In this document: positions 51,816 through 63,495 of the stretch, one piece after another
Layout of the letters: each line of letters starts with the position of its first letter
Position numbering within the stretch: position 1 is the stretch's first letter
Origin: Vibrio crassostreae 9ZC13
GTDB taxonomy: Bacteria; Pseudomonadota; Gammaproteobacteria; Enterobacterales; Vibrionaceae
Direction: 5' to 3'
Length of the DNA: 64,000 nucleotides
Assembly: GCF_000272045.2 (NCBI RefSeq)
Contig: NZ_AJYZ02000040.1
Coordinates: forward strand, 58,249 to 122,248
Translations under genes and position numbers: made by a program
Notes under the pieces: model-generated
Seen by the model: only the letters and a program-made list of their open reading frames with translations
What the model was told of the DNA's origin: nothing
Databases searched by the model: none

Positions 51816-52745
51816 TTATTTACCTTCCTTTTCTTCTACAGATCGGCACATTGGGAAGCCAAGCGCTTCACGTGACGCGTAGTACGCCTCAGCAACTGAT
51901 TTAGTCAGGTTGCGGATACGAAGGATGTAACGTTGACGCTCTGTTACAGAGATAGCTTTGCGCGCATCAAGGATGTTGAATGCGTGACCTGCTTTTAGAA
52001 TGCGCTCGTAAGCTGGAAGCGGCAGTGGCTTCTCAAGCTCAAGTAGCTCTTCACACTCTTTCTCGCACTGGTCGAAGAAAGTGAATAGGAAATCTACGTC
52101 TGCGTGCTCGAAGTTGTACGTCGATTGCTCAACTTCGTTTTGGTGGAAGATGTCACCGTAAGTCACGTTAGAACCGTCTGGTGCTACGTTCCATACTAGG
52201 TCGTAAACAGAATCTACTTCCTGGATGTACATTGCTAGACGCTCGATACCGTAAGTGATCTCGCCAGTTACTGGCTTACACTCAAGGCCGCCAACCTGTT
52301 GGAAGTAAGTAAACTGAGTTACTTCCATGCCGTTTAGCCATACTTCCCAACCAAGGCCCCATGCGCCTAGTGTTGGGTTTTCCCAGTTATCTTCAACGAA
52401 GCGAATGTCGTGAACAAGTGGGTCAACACCAAGAACCTCTAGGGAGCCTAGGTACAACTCTTGGATATTGTCTGGCGATGGTTTTAGCGCTACTTGGAAT
52501 TGGTAGTAGTGCTGCAGACGGTTCGGGTTTTCACCGTAACGGCCATCGGTCGGACGACGAGAAGGTTGAACGTAAGCTGTAGACATTGGCTCTGGGCCAA
52601 GTGCTCGTAGACATGTCATTGGGTGAGAGGTGCCTGCACCTACTTCCATATCTAGAGGTTGAACAATGGTACAACCGTTTTGAGCCCAGTAATCCTGCAG
52701 CGCGAGGATCATTCCCTGGAAGGTTTTGATATCGTATTTTTGCAT
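51816..52745 (-). CDS. glyQ: glycyl-tRNA synthetase alpha subunit
   Basis: 309-residue class II catalytic subunit. The family start [18 protein letters not shown] and the blocks [18 protein letters not shown] and [14 protein letters not shown] are clear. ATG at 52745. No T-box leader is seen upstream, as expected for Gram-negative bacteria. Confidence 0.97.
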   Translation of the reverse strand: MQKYDIKTFQGMILALQDYWAQNGCTIVQPLDMEVGAGTSHPMTCLRALGPEPMSTAYVQPSRRPTDGRYGENPNRLQHYYQFQVALKPSPDNIQELYLGSLEVLGVDPLVHDIRFVEDNWENPTLGAWGLGWEVWLNGMEVTQFTYFQQVGGLECKPVTGEITYGIERLAMYIQEVDSVYDLVWNVAPDGSNVTYGDIFHQNEVEQSTYNFEHADVDFLFTFFDQCEKECEELLELEKPLPLPAYERILKAGHAFNILDARKAISVTERQRYILRIRNLTKSVAEAYYASREALGFPMCRSVEEKEGK

Positions 52746-53165
52746 AGTCAGGTTCGCGCGATTCTTTTAAATGAATGAGAAAAATAACCTCTGAGTATAC
52801 CGAGATATTCGTAAAGCGAGTAGGGGTAATCTTGTTTAATTAGTGGTCTAAAATGTCGTTTAGTGGATTTTTTTGCCTTTAATGTTTGTTTTTCGGCACA
52901 AGTGGATATTTTGATAAGTTTGACACTTGTGTTTGAAAGCGTGGGTGATTAAAATCTCGCGGTCTTTGGGGAGTAGCTTACTTATTCATATCCTATTGAA
53001 TGAGTTCGTTCGTCAACATAATTGATGCAAAATCATCATGGCGTTCGAGGCAACCACCACCTTGGTGGCGCTTAGCAAGACCTTAGACAAGCATCGTGAA
53101 CCGGGATGGGGCGCGAGGTTTGTCTTTGGTTAAATATAATAATCTCCATCCCAAATGAGCATGTC
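52746..53165. other. glyQ-mneA divergent intergenic region
   Basis: 420 bp without an accepted gene. It holds the promoters of glyQ (leftward) and mneA (rightward); the right half is the manganese riboswitch. I see no other structured element. Confidence 0.6.
52965..53140 (+). promoter_or_regulatory. yybP-ykoY manganese riboswitch upstream of mneA
   Basis: Family landmarks in order: TCTTTGGGGAGTAGC (near 52963-52977), CGTTCGTCAACATA near 53008-53022, the hairpin around CACCACCTTGGTGG near 53056-53069, then a stem AGACAAG (53085) with TTTGTCT (53130), ending CTTTGG. This class binds Mn(II) and turns on manganese export genes. It sits directly before a manganese exporter gene, so a genuine match is very likely. 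Confidence 0.85.
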
Positions 53166-53720
53166 GTGAGCGTTTTAGCAATTTCAATTACAACTGTCGC
53201 CTTAGCCGAGATCGGTGATAAGACCCAGTTGCTATCCCTTTTATTAGCCAGTCGATATCGAAAACCGATACCTATCATTGCGGCTATCTTCTTTGCCACC
53301 ATTGCCAATCATGCCCTTGCTGCATGGCTCGGGGTTGTGGTCGCCGACTATCTTTCACCTGAAGTATTAAAGTGGGTGCTGGTGGTTAGTTTCATCGCTA
53401 TGGCGGGCTGGATTCTGATTCCGGATAAGTTGGATGACGATGAGCAGATATCAAACCGAGGCCCGTTTGTCGCCAGTTTCATCGCCTTCTTCATTGCTGA
53501 GATCGGTGATAAAACCCAAATTGCGACCTCTATTCTAGGGGCTCAATATTCTGATGCATTAACGTGGGTGATTCTGGGTACAACCATTGGTATGTTGCTG
53601 GCAAATGTGCCTGTGGTGATCATCGGTAAGCTGTCTGCTGATAAGATGCCTCTTGATCTGATTCGTAAGATCACAGCCTTGCTATTCGTGGGTTTAGCTA
53701 TCGCTGCTGCTTTCTATTAA
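53166..53720 (+). CDS. mneA: manganese exporter MneA (UPF0016/TMEM165-GDT1 family)
   Basis: 184 residues with two homologous halves, each with the E-x-G-D-K-T motif (ALAEIGDKTQLLSLL near residue 15 and IAEIGDKTQIATSIL near 115), in membrane helices. This is the family of V. cholerae MneA, which exports manganese. I start at GTG 53166 (MSVLAISITTVALAEIGD); ATGs further left lie inside the riboswitch. A four-codon frame ATG AGC ATG TCG TGA at 53155-53169 ends across this GTG, possibly for coupling. Confidence 0.9.
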   Translation: MSVLAISITTVALAEIGDKTQLLSLLLASRYRKPIPIIAAIFFATIANHALAAWLGVVVADYLSPEVLKWVLVVSFIAMAGWILIPDKLDDDEQISNRGPFVASFIAFFIAEIGDKTQIATSILGAQYSDALTWVILGTTIGMLLANVPVVIIGKLSADKMPLDLIRKITALLFVGLAIAAAFY

Positions 53721-53877
53721 CAGGTGGTATTGAGTCTTATTATACTCAATCAGTAGAGTAATGTGTTGTAGGTCATACTCTTACAGTATTGTGGGGTTTA
53801 TCGAGCGAATGGACATATAACTGTCATACTTGTCATGATATTTTAATCTTGTGAGTTAAGAACACGAGGGCATGATT

Positions 53878-54126
53878 ATGTTGACGCGTTATATGGGTAT
53901 TACTCCACAAAGCCAAAGTTATCTATTTACTTTTGGTCTTGCACTTACACTGTTAGGCATGGTGTTGACGGACATGTGGCTGCCAATGGTCGCGGGTGCC
54001 ATCATCATGACTGCACTTGCGGTAGAGGCTTGGATTCGGGTCGCGCATATTATTCCGATGCGCAAAGATATCCGAGAAATTCAGCATCAGCTGGAGCATC
54101 TGCAAAACAAATCTAGAAGCGAATAA
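53878..54126 (+). CDS. small membrane protein of unknown function
   Basis: 82 residues from ATG 53878 (MLTRYMGITPQSQSYLF); an ATG two codons earlier is too close to its GAGG site. Two hydrophobic segments (YLFTFGLALTLLGMVLTDMWL and MVAGAIIMTALAVEAWIRV) with a charged C-terminal tail (MRKDIREIQHQLEHLQ) that could form a coiled coil. I do not recognise the family. A terminator follows at once. Confidence 0.6.
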   Translation: MLTRYMGITPQSQSYLFTFGLALTLLGMVLTDMWLPMVAGAIIMTALAVEAWIRVAHIIPMRKDIREIQHQLEHLQNKSRSE

Positions 54127-54128
54127 AC

Positions 54129-54187
54129 AAAAAGCCGCTCGTACTCTGAGTTCTGTTTAAGAACATAAGGTACGAGCGGCTTTTTTG
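54129..54187. terminator. bidirectional terminator between 82-residue gene and tusA
   Basis: Outer stem AAAAAGCCGCTCGTAC/GTACGAGCGGCTTTTT with a looped, partly paired centre. T runs appear on both strands. Confidence 0.9.
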
Positions 54188-54209
54188 ATACTTGATAGTC
54201 GGTGGGGCG

Positions 54210-54461
54210 TTACGCCTCCAATCCCTTTCTGATCAAATACTGGTAAGGCAACGTTTCTGTTGCTTGGCCTACCAACTGGTGATCCATGAATCGACAAAAG
54301 CTCGGAATATCTCGAGTTGTCGAAGGATCGTCAGCTTTTACCAGTAACACATCGCCATCCTGCATGTTTCTAATTGTCTTCCTGACCATCATTACTGGTT
54401 CCGGGCAACGCAGGCCTTCAGCTTCTAAAGTATGGGTTGCCAGTTCAGGTTTGAATGTCAT
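54210..54461 (-). CDS. tusA: sulfurtransferase TusA
   Basis: 83 residues with the active cysteine in [12 protein letters not shown] (Cys19) and the TusA-fold end [12 protein letters not shown]. It takes sulfur from IscS and passes it on for 2-thiolation of tRNA wobble uridine. This is functionally near mnmE/mnmG, which modify the same base, but not linked in sequence. ATG at 54461. Confidence 0.94.
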   Translation of the reverse strand: MTFKPELATHTLEAEGLRCPEPVMMVRKTIRNMQDGDVLLVKADDPSTTRDIPSFCRFMDHQLVGQATETLPYQYLIRKGLEA

Positions 54462-54610
54462 GGTTTGTATCTCTATATCTATCTAACGAGTGAATAATAC
54501 GTCTGCAGAAAAAATATGCAATAAGTGCTTGGCAAACAGAATCATTTCCTATAACTTAGTTAACAAGTTGATAACAATTTGAAGCAAAGGCAACTAGCTA
54601 AGGAGTGGCG

Positions 54611-54796
54611 ATGTTGACAGGATTAGATAGATTAACAATTTATTCGGTTCTCTGTTTTATTTCTTTTTGTGCGTTAGTACTACGCTCATCGACAGAGACC
54701 TCACTGATGCCTATTTTTGGCATAGTAGCAACGATTATTGGTATTTGGGTAGAGATGCGCCGTTGGCAAGGCATAGCCGAAGAGCAAGAGCACTAA
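54611..54796 (+). CDS. small membrane protein of unknown function
   Basis: 61 residues from ATG 54611 (MLTGLDRLTIYSVLCFISFC), with AAGGAG five bases upstream; the in-frame GTG at 54605 overlaps that site. Two hydrophobic segments (YSVLCFISFCALVL and SLMPIFGIVATIIGIWVEM) and a short charged tail. No known family. A good ribosome site and a terminator 70 bases on support a real gene. Confidence 0.6.
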   Translation: MLTGLDRLTIYSVLCFISFCALVLRSSTETSLMPIFGIVATIIGIWVEMRRWQGIAEEQEH

Positions 54797-54864
54797 CCCG
54801 AATACAGCAAGCGAATTCCGATACGACAACATTCCGACACTATCCCCCAATTTTCTTGGGCTTC

Positions 54865-54889
54865 CCCGCGTAATTGCGGGATTTTTTTT
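54865..54889 (+). terminator. terminator after the 61-residue gene
   Basis: Stem CCCGC/GCGGG, loop GTAATT, eight T. Confidence 0.8.
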
Positions 54890-54952
54890 ATCTAAAGCAT
54901 GCTATAAACAACTTAGTGACTAATGGCAATCGTATACAGCTAGGTAAGTGGC

Positions 54953-55894
54953 GTGGAATTAGAAGACATCTATCGTAGAGACCTTAATTTATTGGTCGCT
55001 TTAAAGGTATTGATTGAAGAGGGCAGCGTAAGCCAGGCCGCGCTTCGTCTTAACTTAAGCCAATCCGCAACCAGTCGAGTATTAGGGCGTTTAAGAGAAT
55101 TACTAAACGATCCGTTGTTTACACGTCAAGGTCAGCACCTTATTCCTACCAAGAAAGCACTCGAGATCAGTCAGCGTATTGATCAGCCTTTGGAGTCTTT
55201 TCGCCAATTGCTGAGTCCGAGTGACTTTGACCCTTACTATTGCAGCGAACGTTTTCTGATCGCTACCACCGATTATGCGATGCAAACCATCTTGCCTTAT
55301 GCGTTGCCTAAGATTTATGAACAAGCACCCAATATCTCTTTGGAGTTTGCTCCGTTGCAGCATGAGCATTTGTTTAAACAGCTCAGCACCGAACGCGTTG
55401 ATATGGCGATCTGTCGTCCGAGTGGCAGCATTGCACCACTTCATCAAGAAGTCTTGGGGCCGGTTGGTGTGTCGTGTCTGTTATCTAAAAACCATCCATT
55501 AGCCGATCAACCTTTAAGCCTTGAAGACTATGTTTCACTCCCACATGCGATGATTGCGATCAGTGATGGTGTTAAGGCTTTATTAGACAACGCGTTAGCC
55601 AATCAACAGCCTCGTAAAATGGTGTTGCGTGCTTATCACCTTGAAGCTGCATTGGCGATTGTCGATAGAATGCCGTTGGTGATTACTGTGCCTGCTGATT
55701 TGGCTTATTTGGTAGCAGAGCGTTATGACTTGGTTGTTAAGCCATTACCATTTGAATTTATGCCGTTTGATTACTCACTGATCTGGCACTCGCGTTGCGA
55801 TTCTTCTGCTTCACAACAATGGTTAAGAAGAGTGGTAAAAGAAGAGTGTGGTGAGTTGATTCAAAAACGGATTGCGGATGTCGGTTTGGGTTAA
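54953..55894 (+). CDS. LysR-type transcriptional regulator
   Basis: 313 residues, GTG start at 54953 (GTG GAA TTA GAA). The helix-turn-helix is near residues 18-66 (EGSVSQAALRLNLSQSATSRVLGRLREL), followed by the LysR effector-binding domain. Sequence is of the NodD/YidZ-like branch. Target and ligand unknown. Downstream, acuI is convergent; no obvious divergent partner exists. Confidence 0.88.
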   Translation: MELEDIYRRDLNLLVALKVLIEEGSVSQAALRLNLSQSATSRVLGRLRELLNDPLFTRQGQHLIPTKKALEISQRIDQPLESFRQLLSPSDFDPYYCSERFLIATTDYAMQTILPYALPKIYEQAPNISLEFAPLQHEHLFKQLSTERVDMAICRPSGSIAPLHQEVLGPVGVSCLLSKNHPLADQPLSLEDYVSLPHAMIAISDGVKALLDNALANQQPRKMVLRAYHLEAALAIVDRMPLVITVPADLAYLVAERYDLVVKPLPFEFMPFDYSLIWHSRCDSSASQQWLRRVVKEECGELIQKRIADVGLG

Positions 55895-55938
55895 CCGGAT
55901 CTGAGTCTGAGTTCACTTGACCCGAATGACAAAAACGC

Positions 55939-55969
55939 AAAAGGGCTGATAAAAATCAGCCCTTTGTTG
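55939..55969. terminator. terminator between LysR gene and acuI (both ways)
   Basis: Stem AAAAGGGCTGAT/ATCAGCCCTTT, AAAA loop. The other strand gives a T run too. Confidence 0.85.
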
Positions 55970-56029
55970 TTTTGGGTTATCCAAGCCTAAAGCTGTTGCT
56001 TAAGGTTTGATAACTTTATGTTTGAGAGC

Positions 56030-57010
56030 CTATAGTTTAATGACTACGCGACCAGTGATTTGACCGTTAGTGATGTCTTCTGCTGCTTGAATTGCACCGT
56101 CTAAAGACACTTCTTTGGTTGCTTGAGCGTAGAAAGATTCTGGTAGTAGCTCAGCCAGTTGTTCCCACGCTTTAATACGTTTTTCACGAGGGCACATTAC
56201 AGAATCAACACCTTGTAGGCGAACGTTACGCAGAATGAATGGCATTACCGTGGTTGGTAAGTCAAAACCGCCTGCTAGACCACACATCGCAACCGCACCG
56301 TTGTAATCAATTTGCGCCAATACTTTCGCAAGCACTTTGCTGCCTACCGTATCGATAGCGCCAGCCCACAGTTGTTTTTCTAGTGGCTTAGCTGGTTCTT
56401 CTAGTTCAGCACGCTCTACAATACGTGTCGCGCCTAGTGATTTAAGTAGTTCACCGTTTACAGAAGCACGGCCAGTCACTGCTGCCACTTTGTAGCCCAG
56501 TTGGTTTAGTAGAGTGATAGATACGCTACCTACACCGCCACTTGCGCCGGTAACTAGGATTTCACCGTCTTCTGGTTTGATGCCTGCATCTACGATAGCT
56601 TGCACACAAAGCATTGCCGTGAAGCCTGCTGTACCGATCGCCATGACTTTCTTAGCGTCTAGACCTTTAGGCATTGGCACTAACCAATCACCGTTTAGGC
56701 TCGCTTTTTCAGCCATGCCGCCCCAGTGACCTTCACCAACACCCCAACCCGTTAAAACAACTTCGTCGCCTGCTTTGTAGCGTGGGTCATCAGATTGTGA
56801 AACCACACCTGAAAGGTCGATACCAGGAACCATAGGGAAGTTACGAACAATGCGCCCTTTACCTGTAATCGCCAAACCATCTTTGTAGTTCAAAGAAGAG
56901 TAGCTAACATCAATCTTCACGTTACCTTCTGGTAATTGAGATTCTTCAATTTGAGAAACTGACGCGATAGTTTTTTTGTCTTCTTGGTTTAGTACAAGTG
57001 CTTTAAACAT
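56030..57010 (-). CDS. acuI: acryloyl-CoA reductase AcuI / YhdH-type oxidoreductase
   Basis: 326-residue zinc-free medium-chain dehydrogenase. NADPH site VTGASGGVGSVSITLL near 153-168; the N-terminal SSLNYKDGLAITG and VPGIDLSGVV are YhdH/AcuI signatures. It reduces acryloyl-CoA to propionyl-CoA, detoxifying an intermediate also made in DMSP use by marine bacteria. No DMSP cleavage gene is in the window. Confidence 0.9.
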   Translation of the reverse strand: MFKALVLNQEDKKTIASVSQIEESQLPEGNVKIDVSYSSLNYKDGLAITGKGRIVRNFPMVPGIDLSGVVSQSDDPRYKAGDEVVLTGWGVGEGHWGGMAEKASLNGDWLVPMPKGLDAKKVMAIGTAGFTAMLCVQAIVDAGIKPEDGEILVTGASGGVGSVSITLLNQLGYKVAAVTGRASVNGELLKSLGATRIVERAELEEPAKPLEKQLWAGAIDTVGSKVLAKVLAQIDYNGAVAMCGLAGGFDLPTTVMPFILRNVRLQGVDSVMCPREKRIKAWEQLAELLPESFYAQATKEVSLDGAIQAAEDITNGQITGRVVIKL

Positions 57011-57185
57011 GATCTGCTCCGTGGAGGAATATTAGGAAACTGAAGTAACTTTAGTTGAATCATCCGAGAAAAAATAATGAAACATCAACATTGAATATAT
57101 GCGTTTTGTGCATAGATGTCAGGGTTGGTTTTTCTCTCGTTGAGTTAGCTGAACACAATCGATGCATTGTTGGATGCCAAGCAAT

Positions 57186-57220
57186 AAAAAGTGCAGCTAT
57201 ATAAATATAGCTGCACAAAA
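57186..57220 (-). terminator. fadBA terminator
   Basis: A nearly perfect 12-bp stem GTGCAGCTATAT/ATATAGCTGCAC with T run on the minus strand. Confidence 0.85.
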
Positions 57221-57252
57221 GATTACCCTTCAAATATTACAGTCAGTAAACG

Positions 57253-60614
<3,362 letters not shown>

Positions 60615-60684
60615 TGTCTATCTCCATGACATACAATCCACGATTGTTTGAGAGAATCTTGTTATCTTTCTATTATTGTAGAAT

Positions 60685-60701
60685 ACCTGGTAAGACCAGT
60701 T
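60685..60701 (-). promoter_or_regulatory. FadR operator of fadBA
   Basis: Minus strand AACTGGTCTTACCAGGT matches the FadR consensus AACTGGTCNGACCAGTT at 14 of 16 defined positions. It lies 71 bases upstream of the fadB start, in the promoter zone. Acyl-CoA would release FadR and turn on the operon. Confidence 0.82.
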
Positions 60702-60743
60702 ATCTTAGTCTGTACCTCTGCTTGATTAATTTCAATACATTTT

Positions 60744-60759
60744 TTAAACAATTGTTTAA
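60744..60759. promoter_or_regulatory. 16-bp perfect palindrome between fadB and yigZ
   Basis: TTAAACAATTGTTTAA is an exact 16-bp palindrome. Its AAAC-4-GTTT form resembles PsrA-type operators of fatty-acid regulons in other gammaproteobacteria. A binding protein here is inferred only. Confidence 0.4.
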
Positions 60760-60841
60760 CATTGTGCGATGGCACAGATCCTCTAACCCTTATTATTCAC
60801 GCGTGATACACTTCGTCGCTCTTATTAACTAAGTTAACGAT

Positions 60842-61465
60842 ATGAATGAACAGCCTTATTTAATACCTTCTGCGTCGGCTCTGTTTGAAGAAGAGATAAA
60901 AAAGAGCGTCTTTATTACGCATCTTGCTCATACTCCAAGTGTTGAAGCTGCAAAACAGTTCGTAGAACAGGTGAAAAAAGAGCATTCTTCAGCACGACAT
61001 AACTGTTGGGGTTTTGTTGCTGGTCGACCTGAAGACTCAATGCTTTGGGGTTTCAGTGATGATGGTGAACCCTCGGGTACAGCGGGTAAGCCTATCTTGG
61101 CGCAACTATCGGGCTCTGGTGTCGGTGAATTAACGGCTGTTGTGACGCGCTACTCTGGCGGAATTAAGCTTGGAACCGGCGGTTTGGTTAAGGCTTACTG
61201 CGGTGGCGTACAACAAGCTCTCAAGCTGCTTCAAACTATCGAGAAAAAAATAACCACAAAATTACGGCTAGAGTTAGACTATGGCTTTGTGCCGATCGCA
61301 CAATCCATCATGGCTCAGCATCAGGCTGTTGAGGTCCAAGCGGATTATGGTGTTCAAGTTGAGCTTATTATTGAAATAGAGCTCCTTCAGGTAGATTCGT
61401 TTACCCAAACCATGATCAATAAAAGCGGTGCTAAGGCACTGGTAACGAAAGTCAAAGACAACTAG
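60842..61465 (+). CDS. yigZ: YigZ, IMPACT family protein
   Basis: 207 residues. The N-terminal UPF0029 domain carries CWGFVAGRPEDS and DDGEPSGTAGKPIL near 66-80; the C-terminal ferredoxin-like domain follows. In bacteria it is a conserved protein with no sure function. In E. coli pepQ stands between fadB and yigZ; here it does not. trkH follows 34 bases on. Confidence 0.93.
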   Translation: MNEQPYLIPSASALFEEEIKKSVFITHLAHTPSVEAAKQFVEQVKKEHSSARHNCWGFVAGRPEDSMLWGFSDDGEPSGTAGKPILAQLSGSGVGELTAVVTRYSGGIKLGTGGLVKAYCGGVQQALKLLQTIEKKITTKLRLELDYGFVPIAQSIMAQHQAVEVQADYGVQVELIIEIELLQVDSFTQTMINKSGAKALVTKVKDN

Positions 61466-61499
61466 GAAGTGTGAAGCATTTCGCTTCGTTCAATAGCTC

Positions 61500-62957
61500 A
61501 TGCAATTTCGCTCAATTATTCGAATCGTCGGATTATTATTAGCACTTTTTAGTGTATCAATGCTTGCTCCTGCGCTCGTCGCACTGATCTATCGAGATGG
61601 TGCGGGTGTGCCATTTGTGACGACCTTCTTCGTTCTCTTATTCTGTGGAGCAACTTGCTGGTTTCCAAACCGACGTTATAAGCATGAATTGAAAGCGCGT
61701 GATGGCTTTTTGATTGTTGTTCTGTTTTGGACGGTAATCGGTAGTGCGGGTGCGCTGCCGTTTTTGATCGCCGATAACCCCAATGTGTCGGTAACCGATG
61801 CTTTCTTCGAATCCTTCTCTGCATTAACTACGACAGGTGCGACCGTAATTGTCGGCCTCGATGATCTGCCTAAGGCGATTCTTTTTTATCGTCAGTTCCT
61901 ACAATGGTTTGGTGGTATGGGTATCATCGTATTAGCGGTAGCTATCCTCCCTGTTCTGGGTATCGGTGGTATGCAGTTATATCGTGCTGAAATCCCGGGT
62001 CCAGTAAAAGATAGCAAGATGACTCCGCGTATTGCTGAAACGGCAAAAGCGCTTTGGTACATCTACCTGAGCTTAACCATTGCTTGTGCAGTGGCGTTTT
62101 GGCTTGCTGGGATGAGCTTCTTTGATGCCATCAGTCATAGCTTCTCTACTATTGCGATTGGTGGCTTCTCGACTCACGATGCGAGCATGGGGTATTTCAA
62201 TAGCCCTGCGATCAACATGATTACAGTTGTGTTCCTTCTTATATCCGCATGTAACTATTCGCTTCACTTTGCTGCATTTGCTTCAGGTGGTGTGCATCCT
62301 AAGTATTATTGGAAAGATCCTGAGTTCCGCGCCTTTATCTTTATTCAGGCAGTACTGTTCTTGGTTTGTTTCTTATTACTGCTCAATCATCACTCTTATG
62401 ATTCGTACTACGATGCTTTCGACCAAGCCTTGTTCCAAACCGTGTCTATCTCTACGACCGCGGGTTTTACAACGACGGGTTTCTCAGAGTGGCCATTGTT
62501 CTTACCCGTACTGCTTTTGTTCTCTTCTTTTATAGGGGGATGTGCAGGTTCTACGGGTGGTGGTATGAAAGTGATTCGAATCTTACTACTTACTCTGCAA
62601 GGTGCTCGTGAAATGAAGCGTCTTGTTCACCCACGGGCTGTCTATACCATCAAGGTTGGCGGTTCTGCACTACCACAACGTGTTGTAGATGCGGTCTGGG
62701 GCTTCTTCTCTGCATACGCATTAGTGTTTGTGGTTTGTATGCTGGCTCTTATTGCAACTGGTATGGACGAGTTGAGTGCTTTCTCTGCGGTAGCGGCGAC
62801 ATTAAATAACCTTGGCCCGGGCCTTGGTGAAGTCGCGGTGCACTTTGGCGATGTGAACGACAAAGCAAAATGGGTACTTATCGTATCTATGCTGTTTGGC
62901 CGATTAGAAATCTTCACCTTATTAATCTTATTGACCCCTACGTTTTGGCGTAGCTAA
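61500..62957 (+). CDS. trkH: Trk potassium uptake protein TrkH
   Basis: 485-residue inner-membrane channel of four M1-P-M2 repeats. Selectivity-filter glycines appear in SALTTTGATV, TTAGFTTTGF and AGSTGGGMKVI-type blocks. It works with TrkA, encoded elsewhere. The yigZ-trkH-hemG order before the rRNA operon is conserved in enterobacteria. Confidence 0.96.
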   Translation: MQFRSIIRIVGLLLALFSVSMLAPALVALIYRDGAGVPFVTTFFVLLFCGATCWFPNRRYKHELKARDGFLIVVLFWTVIGSAGALPFLIADNPNVSVTDAFFESFSALTTTGATVIVGLDDLPKAILFYRQFLQWFGGMGIIVLAVAILPVLGIGGMQLYRAEIPGPVKDSKMTPRIAETAKALWYIYLSLTIACAVAFWLAGMSFFDAISHSFSTIAIGGFSTHDASMGYFNSPAINMITVVFLLISACNYSLHFAAFASGGVHPKYYWKDPEFRAFIFIQAVLFLVCFLLLLNHHSYDSYYDAFDQALFQTVSISTTAGFTTTGFSEWPLFLPVLLLFSSFIGGCAGSTGGGMKVIRILLLTLQGAREMKRLVHPRAVYTIKVGGSALPQRVVDAVWGFFSAYALVFVVCMLALIATGMDELSAFSAVAATLNNLGPGLGEVAVHFGDVNDKAKWVLIVSMLFGRLEIFTLLILLTPTFWRS

Positions 62958-62967
62958 GGACAACATT

Positions 62968-63495
62968 GTGGCAAAAGTTCTATTTTTGTATTCAAGCCGT
63001 GAAGGGCAGACCAAGAAAATCTTGAACTATATAAAAGAAGAAATGAGTGAGTTCGAATGTGAGCTTCAAGATCTGCACACTATTGGCAAGGTGGACTTTG
63101 CTCAGTACGACAGAGTGTTGATTGGCGCATCGATTCGTTATGGCCACCTTAATAAGAAGCTATATCAATTTATTGATGCCAACCTTACTCAGTTGCAATC
63201 AAGCAAGGTTGCGTTCTTCTGTGTTAACTTAACGGCGCGTAAAGAAGACCAAGGCAAAGATACACCAGAAGGCAGTGCGTATATTAAGAAGTTCCTTACC
63301 AAGTCTCCATGGCAGCCGACTTTAATCGGTGTATTTGCAGGTGCCCTCTATTACCCACGTTATAACTGGTTCGATAGAACCATGATCCGCTTTATTATGA
63401 ATATGACAGGTGGTGAAACGGATACAACGAAGGAAGTTGAGTACACAAACTGGGAAAAAGTCTCTTTGTTCACTGAAAAACTGAAGAATATGTAA
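62968..63495 (+). CDS. hemG: menaquinone-dependent protoporphyrinogen IX dehydrogenase HemG
   Basis: 175 residues, GTG start at 62968 (GTG GCA AAA GTT). Flavodoxin-type fold with FMN loop SSREGQTKK near 9-17 and FFCVNLTARKEDQGK near 89-103. It oxidises protoporphyrinogen for haem synthesis, passing electrons to quinone. Ten bases after trkH. Next comes the rRNA operon. Confidence 0.94.
   Translation: MAKVLFLYSSREGQTKKILNYIKEEMSEFECELQDLHTIGKVDFAQYDRVLIGASIRYGHLNKKLYQFIDANLTQLQSSKVAFFCVNLTARKEDQGKDTPEGSAYIKKFLTKSPWQPTLIGVFAGALYYPRYNWFDRTMIRFIMNMTGGETDTTKEVEYTNWEKVSLFTEKLKNM

Noticed and set aside
52746..52960. T-box leader for glyQ
   Set aside because: No T-box sequence or specifier-loop architecture seen; such leaders are not expected in Vibrio.
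53821..53836. CTGTCATACTTGTCAT looks like a PhoB box
   Set aside because: The two TGTCA units are 9 bp apart rather than the 11 bp of PhoB sites, and the gene following is not known as phosphate-related.
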